NCBI RefSeq assembly: GCF_001742165.1 | Contig: NZ_CP016442.1 | Span: 682,001 to 746,000 of the forward strand | DNA length: 64,000 nucleotides | Direction: 5' to 3' | Source: Burkholderia stabilis | Lineage (GTDB): Bacteria; Pseudomonadota; Gammaproteobacteria; Burkholderiales; Burkholderiaceae | Shown here: in pieces, positions 43,173-51,894 of the stretch | Position numbering within the stretch: position 1 is the first letter of the stretch | Layout: the number at the start of each line of letters is the position of its first letter | Program-made: the position numbers and the translations under genes | The notes under the pieces: model-generated | Database searches by the model: none | What the model was told of the DNA's origin: nothing | What the model saw: only the letters and a program-made list of their open reading frames with translations

Positions 43173-43907
43173 GGTCTTTCTCCGGTAACAGGGAAAAAGC
43201 CGACGACGTGAACGAACGGTATGAAGTGCGTTGCGGTGTCAGTGCGAGTCCGGGCGCGGTCCTGCGATCGATGTTCCGGCGTCGCAAGGCGAACGGGAAC
43301 GGGCAGGACGACACGCGGCCGGGACGGCAGGTCGTCGGCGTATCAGGCGAAGGGACGATTGATTGCGGGCACTTGGATCACCGATTCGATGAGGGTTCAG
43401 GGATGAAGCAGGCGGATGCTACGAAACGGATTTTGTGCTGTCAAGCGCGACCGGGCGCCGTGGTCGCAGCGGCCGGCATCCGCCGAACACCCGTTGCCGC
43501 ACGGCGCACGTACGATTTCTGAGGAAATGCTCCGGAATCCTTTGTGTGTGTTTTACGCCACATCGAACCGGATTCGATCGGTCATGCAATACCGCGTGTT
43601 GCTGCGCCCGCTGTGCGCATGCTAGAGTCGCCGCCATTCCGATCAACCCCTCACTCGCAAGGAGAAGAACATCATGACGTCACGCCAACGCTCCTCCCGT
43701 CGCGGGTCGTAGTTCGGGTTTTTCGCGTCCGTCCGTTTCATCGTTCACGCCACGCAGCACCGCGCATCGCCATCCAGGCGATGAGCCGGGTCGTTCCGAT
43801 CCTGTCGTGCTGCCGTCCTCCCGACTTCCGATGTCGAGCAGCGCATTCGCATGCGCTGGCCGTGCCATGGCCCGCCGTTCTTCCTTTTTCATCGAACGGA
43901 AACCTCC
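43173..43907. other. Long divergent leader region of the RNA-repair locus
   Basis: This 735-bp stretch separates the RNA ligase start from the rtcB start. Its only supported coding element is the 12-codon leader ORF at 43674. I looked for a -24/-12 sigma-54 promoter, as in E. coli rtcBA, and did not find a convincing one; no rtcR gene is present either. The unusual length suggests regulation through a long rtcB leader RNA. Confidence 0.5.
43674..43712 (+). CDS. Arg/Ser-rich leader peptide ORF upstream of rtcB
   Basis: ATG 43674 lies 7 nt after a strong AAGGAGA and opens a 12-codon frame, MTSRQRSSRRGS, ended by TAG. Four of twelve codons are Arg (all CGC or CGT) and four are Ser. It is followed by 195 bp of leader before rtcB. 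The strong start signal without a real gene suggests a regulatory peptide whose translation could report ribosome damage. No experiment or homologue known to me supports it. Confidence 0.5.
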   Translation: MTSRQRSSRRGS

Positions 43908-45056
43908 ATGGGCAATTCCATGCAATACCTGGCGGAGCGCATCACGCTGTGCGCTTGCGCCACCACCTGGATCGAAGGTGAGGCGATCCGGCAGCTCGAA
44001 CACGCTGCCACCCTCCCCGGCATGCGGCGCGTCGCCGGCATGCCCGATCTTCATCCCGGACGCGGCTACCCGGTCGGCGCTGCGTTCTTCTCGACGGGCC
44101 GGCTGTATCCGGCGCTGATCGGCGGCGATATCGGCTGCGGGATGGCGCTCTGGCAAACCGCGCTCGATGCGCGGCGCGTCAGCGCGTCGAAGCTCGCGAG
44201 CCGGCTGGGCTCGATCGATGCCGCGCCCGATGCCGGCTGGCAGCCGCTCGTTGCGGCTGCCGGGTTCGCGGATCATGCATTCGCGGCGTCGCTCGGCACG
44301 ATCGGCAGCGGCAATCATTTCGCGGAGGCGCAACGGATCGACGCCGTGTATGACGCACACGCCGTCGACGCGCTCGGTCTCGATCGCGACCGCCTGCTGC
44401 TGCTCGTGCACAGCGGGTCGCGCGGCTTCGGTCAGTCGATCCTCGAGCAGCACATGCGCGAGCATGGCTACGACGGCCTCGACGACACGGATGCCGCGTG
44501 CGCGGCGTACCTCGCGCGTCACGATGCGGCGTTGCGCTATGCAGTGGCGAATCGCGACCTGATCGCGCGGCGCATGCTGGCGCGCTGGCGCAGCGACGGC
44601 CGGTGCGTGCTGGATGTGAACCACAACCTGGTGAGCCGCGCGACCGTCGACGGCGAGCCGGGCTGGTTGCATCGCAAAGGCGCGACGCCGGCCGATGCGG
44701 GGCCCGTCGTCATTCCCGGGTCGCGCGGCGATTACAGCTATCTCGTGGCGCCGGCGCGGCCCGGCGATGCGGCGAGCCTCGCGTCGCTCGCACACGGCGC
44801 GGGCCGCAAGTGGGCGCGCGGCGATTGCAAGGGCCGCCTCGAGCGGCGCTTCACGCCGTCGCAGCTCACGCGCACGCCGCTCGGCAGCCACGTGGTCTGC
44901 GAAGACCGCGAACTGCTGTACGAGGAAGCGCCGCAGGCATACAAGCCGATCGACAGCGTCGTCGACGCGCTCGAAGCGGCCGGCCTGCTGCGCAAGCTCG
45001 CGCGGCTCGCGCCGGTGCTGACCTACAAGACCTCCGGGGAGGGCAACCGATGCTGA
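43908..45056 (+). CDS. rtcB: RNA-splicing/repair ligase RtcB (RtcB2 type)
   Basis: The 382-residue protein has the RtcB metal and guanylylation set: DLHPGRG (residues 47-53), GGDIGCGMA with Cys77, GTIGSGNHFAEAQ, HSGSRGFG, NHNLVSRATV, HRKGATPA, and AHGAGRKWARGD with the His that accepts GMP. RtcB joins 2',3'-cyclic-phosphate or 3'-phosphate ends to 5'-OH ends. The short form and the overlapping prfH gene mark it as the RtcB2 type, shown in E. coli to repair 16S rRNA cut at the decoding centre by colicin E3. The start may also be ATG 43920. Confidence 0.92.
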   Translation: MGNSMQYLAERITLCACATTWIEGEAIRQLEHAATLPGMRRVAGMPDLHPGRGYPVGAAFFSTGRLYPALIGGDIGCGMALWQTALDARRVSASKLASRLGSIDAAPDAGWQPLVAAAGFADHAFAASLGTIGSGNHFAEAQRIDAVYDAHAVDALGLDRDRLLLLVHSGSRGFGQSILEQHMREHGYDGLDDTDAACAAYLARHDAALRYAVANRDLIARRMLARWRSDGRCVLDVNHNLVSRATVDGEPGWLHRKGATPADAGPVVIPGSRGDYSYLVAPARPGDAASLASLAHGAGRKWARGDCKGRLERRFTPSQLTRTPLGSHVVCEDRELLYEEAPQAYKPIDSVVDALEAAGLLRKLARLAPVLTYKTSGEGNRC

Positions 45057-45664
45057 TGCAGATTTCGTCGGCGCACGGCCCGCTGGAGTGTCAGCTGGCC
45101 GCGGCCAATGCGCTGCGGCGCCTGCAGGCGGAAGCCGATGCGCGGCGCGTCGTCGTGACGGTGCTCGATGCGCAGCCGGGCGAGCGGCCCGGCACGCTGC
45201 GCTCGGTGCTGCTCGATCTCGACGGCGACGGCGCGCAGGCGCTTGCAGACCGGTGGACCGGCACACTGCAATGGATTTGCGCGAGCCCGTTCCGGCCGCG
45301 CCATCCGCGCAAGAACTGGTTCATCGGCGTCACGCGCTGTGCCGACGCGCAGCCGCTGCCGGACGGCGACGTGCGGTTCGAAGCGATGCGCGCACGCGGC
45401 CCGGGCGGCCAGCACGTGAACAAGACGAGCTCGGCGATCCGTGCGACGCATGTTGCGACGGGCCTGTCGGTGCGTGTCGAAAGCGAGCGCAGCCAGCATG
45501 CGAACAAGCGGCTGGCGTTGCAGTTGCTGCAGGTGCGATTGCAGCAGGAAGCCGACCGGCACGCATCGGACGCGCGCCGGCAGCGGCGGATGCAGCATTT
45601 CGAGCTGGAGCGCGGGAATCCCGTGCGGGTGTTTCAAGGTGCTGCGTTCTTGCCTGCCGATTGA
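45050..45664 (+). CDS. prfH: Peptide chain release factor homologue PrfH
   Basis: The 204-residue protein has the peptidyl-tRNA hydrolysis motif RGPGGQHVNKTSSAIR (GGQ at 119-121) and an RF-1/2-like C-terminal tail (SQHANKRLALQLLQVRLQQE). It lacks domain 1 and stop-codon readers of full release factors. Its ATG overlaps the rtcB stop by 7 nt behind GGGGAGG, so the pair is coupled. PrfH frees peptide from ribosomes damaged in the decoding centre so that RtcB2 can reseal the rRNA (known from the E. coli operon). Confidence 0.92.
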   Translation: MLMQISSAHGPLECQLAAANALRRLQAEADARRVVVTVLDAQPGERPGTLRSVLLDLDGDGAQALADRWTGTLQWICASPFRPRHPRKNWFIGVTRCADAQPLPDGDVRFEAMRARGPGGQHVNKTSSAIRATHVATGLSVRVESERSQHANKRLALQLLQVRLQQEADRHASDARRQRRMQHFELERGNPVRVFQGAAFLPAD

Positions 45665-45671
45665 GCGTGCG

Positions 45672-45867
45672 GCCTGGCCGCCGGCGGTTGTCGTGCCGGT
45701 GGCCAGGCATCACGGCGTATCGTTTTCCCTGCCCCCGCTCGTGCGGGGGCAACTGCTTCCCGCGCGCGTCTGCGCGCCGCGGGAAGCCACACCGGCCTTC
45801 CGCCTGAATGCCCGCCGCGCCTGCGTTCCGTAGCCTTTCTGTCCGGGAAAGGATGCTTGAAGCATCC
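45672..45867 (+). repeat. Cluster of four strong hairpins after prfH
   Basis: Stems: GCCTGGCC...GGCCAGGC near 45672-45709; TGCCCCCGC-TCGT-GCGGGGGCA at 45730-45751; GCTTCCCGCG...CGCGGGAAGC at 45755-45787; GGATGC-TTGAA-GCATCC at 45851-45867. None is followed by a good T run. They fill most of the gap before the MFS gene and should form a very stable 3' trailer of rtcB-prfH. Confidence 0.65.
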
Positions 45868-46016
45868 GCAATTATCGCGCGCGGCAAATTCACCCACCAT
45901 GTGTCGGACGATCGGCGCAGCCCGCGCATCCGGCCCTTTCCGGTTCGCGCGGCCCCTGCTTCCGGCCGCGAATGGCCCGGCCCCGCGCCGCGGCAAATCG
46001 ATAATCAGGAGACACG

Positions 46017-47480
46017 ATGAACAGCCAATCCCTCGATCTTGGCGGCAACGCGGGCGGTCCCGCCTCCGCGCGGCCGCCGGCCGCTTCCGCCGGCGTCGGC
46101 GCCGATGCGGCGCCCCTCCCCGCCCGCCGCGTCACGCTCGGCGATTTCATGGACGACCTGCCGGTCGGTGCGTTGCACCGCTTCGTCGTGTGGGTGATCG
46201 GCATCGGGCTGTTCTTCGACATGTACGAGATTTTCCTCGTCAGCACGATCGGCTCCGCGTTGCAGAACGAATACGGGTTGAGCCGCCAGAGCGCCGATTT
46301 CAAGCTGCTGCTCGCGTCGGCCTTCATCGGGATGTTCGTCGGTGCGCTTTGCCTCGGCAGCCTCGCCGACCGCATCGGCCGGCGCAAGGCGTTCCTGCTG
46401 ACGCTCATGTGGTACAGCGCATTCTCGCTGGTCGGCGCGTTCTCGGTGAACGCCGACATGCTCGTGGCATGCCGGTTCCTGACGGGCATCGGCGTCGGCG
46501 CGATCTATCCGGTCGCCGACAGCTTCCTGTCCGAAATCCTGCCGAAGGAAAAGCGCGGACGGCTCGCCGCGTGGGCCTATACGACCTCGTATGTCGCGGT
46601 GCCGCTCGTGGGCTTTCTCGCACTGTGGCTGAACCCGCTGCATGTCGCCGGCGTGGCCGGCTGGCGCATCATCCTCGCGATCGGCAGCCTCGGCGCCGTG
46701 TATGTGCTGTGCATCCAGCACCGTCTGCCGGAAAGCCCGCGCTGGCTGCTCGCGCAAGGGCGCACCGCGGAAGCGCACGCGGCGCTGCGGCGCTTCGCGG
46801 ACAGCGCCGGCGTGCGCATGCCCGACCAGTTCGCGGAATCGGCCGAACCGCAGCGGCCGCTCGGCCTCGGCGAGCGCATCGCGCTGCTGCGCCGCGAACC
46901 CTATGGCGCGCGCTACCTGATGCTCGCCGTCTTTCACCTGTTCCAGGGCTTCGGCTATTACGGCTTCGGCACGCTGGCCGGCACGGTCGTGAAGAGCCGC
47001 GGTTTCGACGTGACGGACAGCACGCTGTTCATCGCGCTGTCGTTCGTCGGGTATCCGATCGGCTCGCTGCTGTCGATTCCGTTGCTCAACTGGATCGAGC
47101 GCCGCACGCTCGTGATCGCATCGATCCTGTCGATCGCCTCATTCGGGCTCTGCTTCGCGTATTCGGGCAATACCGTGCTGATCGTCTGCTTCGGGTTGCT
47201 GACGACCTGTGCGTCGAACGTGTTCAGCAACGCGTATCACGTGTACCAGGCCGAGATTTTCCCGGCGCGCGTGCGCTCGACGGCGATCGGCAGCACGTAT
47301 GCGTTGTCGCGCATCGTCAGTGGCGCGCTGCCGTTCGTGTTGCTGCCGGTGCTCGTCGGCTACGGTGCGGGTGCGATGTTCGGCGTGATCTCGGTCGCGC
47401 TCGGCATCGTGGCCATCACGTTGCGCGTGCTCGGGCCGCTGACCACGCGGCGCAGTCAGGATGAGATCAATCCGGTTTGA
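46017..47480 (+). CDS. MFS transporter (sugar/aromatic acid porter-like)
   Basis: The 487-residue protein has a 40-residue Ala/Gly/Pro-rich cytoplasmic start, then twelve predicted helices. MFS motifs are LGSLADRIGRRKAFLL (loop 2-3), RFLTGIGVGAIYPVADSFLSE, and PESPRWLLAQGR after helix 6, as in the SP/AAHS/SHS branches. Substrate is not given by context: it stands alone between prfH and an O-methyltransferase. AGGAGACACG precedes ATG 46017. Confidence 0.88.
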   Translation: MNSQSLDLGGNAGGPASARPPAASAGVGADAAPLPARRVTLGDFMDDLPVGALHRFVVWVIGIGLFFDMYEIFLVSTIGSALQNEYGLSRQSADFKLLLASAFIGMFVGALCLGSLADRIGRRKAFLLTLMWYSAFSLVGAFSVNADMLVACRFLTGIGVGAIYPVADSFLSEILPKEKRGRLAAWAYTTSYVAVPLVGFLALWLNPLHVAGVAGWRIILAIGSLGAVYVLCIQHRLPESPRWLLAQGRTAEAHAALRRFADSAGVRMPDQFAESAEPQRPLGLGERIALLRREPYGARYLMLAVFHLFQGFGYYGFGTLAGTVVKSRGFDVTDSTLFIALSFVGYPIGSLLSIPLLNWIERRTLVIASILSIASFGLCFAYSGNTVLIVCFGLLTTCASNVFSNAYHVYQAEIFPARVRSTAIGSTYALSRIVSGALPFVLLPVLVGYGAGAMFGVISVALGIVAITLRVLGPLTTRRSQDEINPV

Positions 47481-47545
47481 GCGTGTGCCCACCGATGGCG
47501 GGCGCAGTCCGACGCGAGATGCGTGTCGATCGATGGCTGCGTCCT

Positions 47546-48307
47546 TCAGTCCACGCCTGCGCGGCAAGGATCCATCGACGACATTCCCGCTTGAGCAACG
47601 ACGACCGTGAATTCGATCCCCGATTCAAAATTCAATGTCATGGTCGAGAACCGCGGATCGTCATCGAGGTAGTGCTTGTACGGTCGAACGGCGTCCTCGG
47701 CCGTGTACATGTTGTCGGCGAGGACGATCGATCCCGGACGCAGCAGGCGCTCGATCCCCTTGAACAACTTCAGATAGGCGTCGGCCCATACGTCGATGAA
47801 GACCATGTCGAAGCGACCGTCCAGTTTGGCAACGGTCTCGAATACATCGCCCTCCCGCAGGTCGACATGAGCGTCCAGGCCCGCCGTTCTGACGTGATCG
47901 CGCAATCGAGCGCACTTGAGTGCATCGCGTTCGGTCGCGACGACCACGCCACGGCCCAACGTGCTCAGCGCCTGCGCGAAATACAGCGTGGACACGCCGC
48001 ATGAACTGCCGAGTTCGAGGATTCTGGCCGGCCGTTGCGAGAGCACAATGTTGCGCAAGAATCCTCCCGTTTCCGGCGACACGGCTAACGATAACGCACT
48101 GCCTTGCGACAACTCGAGGTCGTCGGTGGACAGCCCGAGCGTTTCGAGAAACCGCCCGCGCAGACGGGGGGCGATCGCTTCGTATTCCTCGACTAACGAC
48201 AGGAAATCCTCGTTCGATCCCTGGAACTGCGTGCGGGCGCGGGCGATGACTTCGGTCCGGCTCTCTTCGTGGAGCCGTCGCAGAAGGACGGCGGTGGGTG
48301 AATCCAT
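47546..48307 (-). CDS. Class I SAM-dependent O-methyltransferase
   Basis: The 253-residue protein has the SAM-binding motif ILELGSSCGVSTLYFAQAL, the acidic VVVATERD, and the metal-site-like DMVFIDVWADAYLKL and VLADNMYTAED of the catechol-O-methyltransferase-like (MTF3) family. These methylate small phenols or catechols with a divalent cation. No neighbour hints at the substrate. The start ATG 48307 has only a weak ribosome binding site. Confidence 0.85.
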   Translation of the reverse strand: MDSPTAVLLRRLHEESRTEVIARARTQFQGSNEDFLSLVEEYEAIAPRLRGRFLETLGLSTDDLELSQGSALSLAVSPETGGFLRNIVLSQRPARILELGSSCGVSTLYFAQALSTLGRGVVVATERDALKCARLRDHVRTAGLDAHVDLREGDVFETVAKLDGRFDMVFIDVWADAYLKLFKGIERLLRPGSIVLADNMYTAEDAVRPYKHYLDDDPRFSTMTLNFESGIEFTVVVAQAGMSSMDPCRAGVD

Positions 48308-48410
48308 GTGCGTTCCTGGGCGAGATTGATCACGTCGACGCGGTATCCGGCGACTGCGCGTCCCGTCAGGGTTGCCGCGCGGTCGCTCGATCGCGGCGAT
48401 ACATGGGGGG

Positions 48411-48713
48411 CTATGCCGTTCGGGCGAGCGTGATGGCGCGCTCGGGGCACGCCGTCACACACAGTCCGCATGACCGGCACGCATCCGCGTTCGGCGTGTA
48501 GGCGACTTTCATGCCATGCACACGCAACTTCAAGCGATACATCAGACCAAGGTCGACGTAATCGGCGTTGTCGATGCGCCGGACCTCGAACACGTTCTCA
48601 GGGCACACCGCGACGCAATCCCCTTTGCCTTCGCAACGCTTCAGATCGACGACCGGCGCGATCACGCCCGGTTTCTGCTTGCAGTCGCCCGTTGATGTTT
48701 CGCGCACGTTCAC
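48411..48713 (-). CDS. Two-cluster ferredoxin with an incomplete first Cys motif
   Basis: The 100-residue protein has CEGKGDCVAVCPENVF (residues 27-42) and CRSCGLCVTACPE (residues 79-91). The second is a canonical [4Fe-4S] site. The first has Lys where the second Cys should be, so a [3Fe-4S] cluster is more likely there, as in seven-iron ferredoxins. GTG 48713 overlaps the membrane-protein stop as GTGA. Last gene of an operon headed by a sigma factor, so it probably serves a stress-induced electron transfer step. Confidence 0.85.
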   Translation of the reverse strand: MNVRETSTGDCKQKPGVIAPVVDLKRCEGKGDCVAVCPENVFEVRRIDNADYVDLGLMYRLKLRVHGMKVAYTPNADACRSCGLCVTACPERAITLARTA

Positions 48714-49018
48714 TCTCCCGTGGGCCGGTTGCTGCCGGATTGCCACGCGGTCCGGAAATGCTCGCGTTCCTCGGGTGTCATGGATTCCCACTTGCGCCAG
48801 TGGCGCCGGCCGCGCCAGCCGTGGTGTCCGCGGAATCCGCCGAACAGGATGCGGCTCAACACGAGCAGGCCCAGCGCATGGGCGAAGTCGATCGTACGGG
48901 CGCCGACGAACAGCGCCGGAATCACCCAGTTCCATAACATCATGACGACCCATCCGAGCACGCCTATGGCGACCACGACGAACAGCGCCTTGCCCGCACA
49001 TCTGATTCGAAATTTCAT
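48710..49018 (-). CDS. Small membrane protein between sigma factor and ferredoxin
   Basis: The 102-residue protein has two hydrophobic segments (KALFVVVAIGVLGWVVMMLW and ALGLLVLSRILFGGF) and a His/Arg/Gly-rich soluble tail (GHHGWRGRRHWRKW) that could bind metal. Membrane proteins of this shape often accompany extracytoplasmic-function sigma factors. It starts 12 bp after the sigma-factor stop. It might act as a sensor or anti-sigma partner, but it lacks a recognisable anti-sigma motif. Confidence 0.7.
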   Translation of the reverse strand: MKFRIRCAGKALFVVVAIGVLGWVVMMLWNWVIPALFVGARTIDFAHALGLLVLSRILFGGFRGHHGWRGRRHWRKWESMTPEEREHFRTAWQSGSNRPTGE

Positions 49019-49030
49019 CTGTCGACTCCT

Positions 49031-49615
49031 CTAGGTATTGTCCAATTCGTCATAAATGAGCTGCAGCCGGGCACGCAGATGCAAGACTGCATAGCGTTTG
49101 CGAGCGAGCAGCGTATTGATCGCGACACCGCTTTGCGCGGCCATCTCCTTGAAGGACTGGCCGCCCAGTTCGTGCGCGACAAATACCTCGCGCTGATTCG
49201 CCGGCAACTCGTCGAGCGCATCCTGCAAGGCCTTGAGCAAGAGCGTGCGAGCGTAGAGCGCTTCGGGGCCGGCATCGTGTGCCGGTAGCGCGAGGTCCAG
49301 GCGATGCTCGCTGTTCGCTTCGTCGTCGGCCTCGAACAGGTCTGTCAGCGGCTGCTCCTTCTTCTTGCGAAAACGGTCGACGATACGGTTGCGCGCGGCA
49401 CGGAACAGCCACGCGCTCACCTGTTCAATGGGCGCGGGAAGCCGGTAAGCCTGAACGAATTCGTGAAACACATCCTGCAGAATGTCCTCGGCATCGTCCG
49501 GATCGCGGATCCGACGCCGGATAAAGCTCACGAGTCTCGTTCGCTCACGCGTCACTATCGCGGTGATGTCGCGGTCTGGGTCGGTCATCGTGCGTGAAGT
49601 GGGTGGCGATTCCAT
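49031..49615 (-). CDS. Sigma-70 family (ECF) RNA polymerase sigma factor
   Basis: The 194-residue protein has region 2 (RLVSFIRRRIRDPDDAEDILQDVFHEF with the -10-binding helix, and SAWLFRAARNRIVDRFRKKK) and region 4 (LPANQREVFVAHELGGQSFKEMAAQSGV) of ECF sigma factors, separated by an acidic linker. I use ATG 49615; ATG 49588 is possible. The downstream membrane protein and ferredoxin genes follow closely and should be in its operon and regulon. The signal is unknown. Confidence 0.9.
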   Translation of the reverse strand: MESPPTSRTMTDPDRDITAIVTRERTRLVSFIRRRIRDPDDAEDILQDVFHEFVQAYRLPAPIEQVSAWLFRAARNRIVDRFRKKKEQPLTDLFEADDEANSEHRLDLALPAHDAGPEALYARTLLLKALQDALDELPANQREVFVAHELGGQSFKEMAAQSGVAINTLLARKRYAVLHLRARLQLIYDELDNT

Positions 49616-49872
49616 GTGCCTGAAGACGTTTCAGGCGCGCGAATATTGTGTCGAGTGCGAAAAATGACTGCCGAACGCGTCGGCTTTACCGGGACGCCGC
49701 CAAGCCACGGGAAGACCCGCTTGTCCGGCCCGGAGGTCATCGCCGACACAGCCGGGAACGGTGTAAAGATAAACCCGCGACGACAACGCGGAAAATGCGC
49801 TTCGCGGTAGCGAAACGTGCGGGCGGCAGGCGCGTGCCCCGGCATCGGTCTTCCCGGGGGGAGATAGGCAAG

Positions 49873-50001
49873 CGCGTGCCGTGCTCGCGATTGTCGGCTG
49901 CAATTGAACCGTACGACGCGACGGAAGTTCGCGGTCGTCTGCCGGTCGGTCTGGTGCGGATGTGTCGAATCGGCTTCCTGCAGCGGTGGGTTCAACGCGC
50001 A
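49873..50001 (+). pseudogene. Degenerate IS5 transposase scrap
   Basis: KRVPCSRLSAAIEPYDATEV followed by RGRLPVGLVRMCRIGFLQRW aligns over about 43 residues, without gaps, to the N-terminal part of the intact IS5 transposase of this window (VVPWQRLLSAIEPHYPKGT, RGRPPIGLERMLRIYFVQQW). No start, no downstream core domain and no terminal repeats remain. It sits in the otherwise empty 446-bp gap between the sigma-factor and LysR genes. Confidence 0.65.
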
Positions 50002-50061
50002 CCGATGATCGCACTTCCTCGAAGCCGCATCGCGCCAACTGCTACCGCTTGCGGGCTGGCC

Positions 50062-50955
50062 TCAGCGCGCCGACATGAAATCGAACAGCTTCGCGATGTC
50101 GGTCGTCAGTACAGTGCCGGCCTTGACGCCGACCCACAGCGTGCGCGTTGCCCACGCGTCGTCGAGTTTCACGACACCGAGCCGCGATGCGCGCTCGTCG
50201 GTCACCGCATCGCGCGGCAGCACGCCGATCCCGAGCCCGGCTTCGATCATCCGGCTCACGCCGTCGAAATTCGAAACCTGAATCCGCAGCTTCAGCGAGC
50301 GCTCGGCCGCGAACGCCGCGTCGGTCATCCGCGCGAGCAGCGAGCTGCCGTCGCTGAGGCCGACGTAATCCTCGTCGAGCGTGTCCGCGAAACGGATGCT
50401 GTCGCGCGTGGCAAAGCGATGCGTGCGCGGCACGAGCAGCACGAGTTCGTCGCGCCGGTACAGCCGGCGTTCGATGCCGGGCGCCGGCACGTTGTCGGCG
50501 AACACGCCGAGATCGGCCTTGCCCGACGCGAGCGCATCGACGATCTCGTGGCTCAGCCGCTCCTCGAGACTGACCTTGATACCCGGGTTGCCGGTGAGGA
50601 ACGCCGCGAGATCGGCGGGCAGGAACTGGACGATCGCGGACGTGTTGGTCCACACGTGGATGTGGCCGCGCACACCGGCAACGTAATCGCTCATCTCGTG
50701 CGCCATCCGGTTGACCTGCTCGATCACCTTCGCCGCATGATCGAGCAGTGCGCGGCCGGCGGGCGTCAGCTCGACGCCGCGCGCATGCCGCACGAACAGC
50801 GCGCTACCGGTCACGCTTTCGAGTTCGGCGATCCGCTTGCTGACCGCGGACAGCGTGAGCTGGCCGTGCTCGGCCGCTTTCGTGAGGCTGCCGTGCTCGG
50901 CGACGAGCGCGAACACGCGCAGCGACTGCAGATCGAAATGAAGCGGATTCACCAT
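50062..50955 (-). CDS. LysR-family regulator (CbbR/NocR-like arrangement)
   Basis: The 297-residue protein has the HTH SLTKAAEHGQLTLSAVSKRIAELESVTG and the effector domain motif GHIHVWTNTSAIVQFLPADLAAFL, both standard. It follows the hydrolase-VOC-lyase-CoA-transferase genes on the same strand, 112 bp after the hydrolase. It is a plausible regulator of that cluster, but no palindrome at their promoter was seen. Confidence 0.88.
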   Translation of the reverse strand: MVNPLHFDLQSLRVFALVAEHGSLTKAAEHGQLTLSAVSKRIAELESVTGSALFVRHARGVELTPAGRALLDHAAKVIEQVNRMAHEMSDYVAGVRGHIHVWTNTSAIVQFLPADLAAFLTGNPGIKVSLEERLSHEIVDALASGKADLGVFADNVPAPGIERRLYRRDELVLLVPRTHRFATRDSIRFADTLDEDYVGLSDGSSLLARMTDAAFAAERSLKLRIQVSNFDGVSRMIEAGLGIGVLPRDAVTDERASRLGVVKLDDAWATRTLWVGVKAGTVLTTDIAKLFDFMSAR

Positions 50956-51066
50956 ATCGTGGGTCCAGGGAAGACGGAGCGGCGCGAGCGCGTGTCGTCA
51001 TTGCACCGGCCAGACGCCGATCATACGCTCCGCCGTGCACGCGCGATATGGTGCGCCAGCGCGCAA

Positions 51067-51894
51067 CTAGCGCGGTGCGATCGCCCGCAATGCGGCGAGC
51101 ATCTTGCCATCCGGGTTCGCCAGATCGTCGAGCACCGCGAAGTGCTTCATGCCGGGCAGTTGCACGTGCGCGATCCGTTCTCCGGCAGCGTCGCACGCAG
51201 CTGCGTAGTCATGTGCCTGACGGATGAGTTCGGGCAACTCCGCATCGCCGACCGCGACGACCGTCGGCGCGCCCGGCCCGATGTGGCGCAGCGGGCTGCA
51301 TGCCTCGATTTCCTGCGCAGTGAGCTGCAGCTTGTCGTTCAGGCAGCACAGCGAGATCGGTTCGAGATCGACGAGCGGGCTGATCGAGAGCGCCGCTGCG
51401 ACGGCCGGATGCGCGCGATACATGGCCGTCAGGTGGCCGCCGGCCGAATGGCCGCTCAGGTGAATCGGCCGACCTGCGATGCCGAGCCCGTCGCGATCCG
51501 CCGCGAGATGGTCGAGCAGCGCGCCGATCTCGGCGACGATGTCGGTCATCGACGCGGTGGGCGCAAGCGTGTATTCGGCGAGCACGACGTCGTAGCCGCG
51601 TGCGAGCGGCCCGCTTGCCGCATACGCGAAATCCTCTTTCGCGCAGTGTTGCCAGTAGCCGCCGTGAATGAACACGAACAGCGGCGCGCCGGGTTGACCG
51701 CACGGCAGCCAGTCGTAGCGCTGCGCGGGAAGCGCGCCGTAACGCAGTTCGCGCCGGCCGGCGATCGCGTCGTAAAGCGCCGCGCTGCGCGACTGGCACG
51801 ATGCGAGCAAGGCGGGGAAATCGGGAACGGCCTTCGTGTTCAGGTAAGCGGCATCGAGTGCCGCGCGGTCCATGCCGCGATAGAGAATCGTCAT
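51067..51894 (-). CDS. Alpha/beta hydrolase (kynurenine formamidase-like)
   Basis: The 275-residue protein has the oxyanion motif FIHGGYWQ (about residue 75) and nucleophile elbow [13 protein letters not shown] with the catalytic Ser; the His is probably in [11 protein letters not shown]. The HGGYWQ form is that of bacterial arylformamidase-like BNA7 hydrolases. The gene cluster (VOC, HMG-CoA lyase-like, CoA transferase) suggests degradation of an acid or amide rather than tryptophan. I start at ATG 51894 ([10 protein letters not shown]). Confidence 0.82.
   Translation of the reverse strand: MTILYRGMDRAALDAAYLNTKAVPDFPALLASCQSRSAALYDAIAGRRELRYGALPAQRYDWLPCGQPGAPLFVFIHGGYWQHCAKEDFAYAASGPLARGYDVVLAEYTLAPTASMTDIVAEIGALLDHLAADRDGLGIAGRPIHLSGHSAGGHLTAMYRAHPAVAAALSISPLVDLEPISLCCLNDKLQLTAQEIEACSPLRHIGPGAPTVVAVGDAELPELIRQAHDYAAACDAAGERIAHVQLPGMKHFAVLDDLANPDGKMLAALRAIAPR

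Noticed and set aside
43173..43907. Sigma-54 promoter or rtcR-type control of rtcB
   Set aside because: No acceptable TGGCA-N6-TTGC match was found and no RtcR-like activator gene is in the window.
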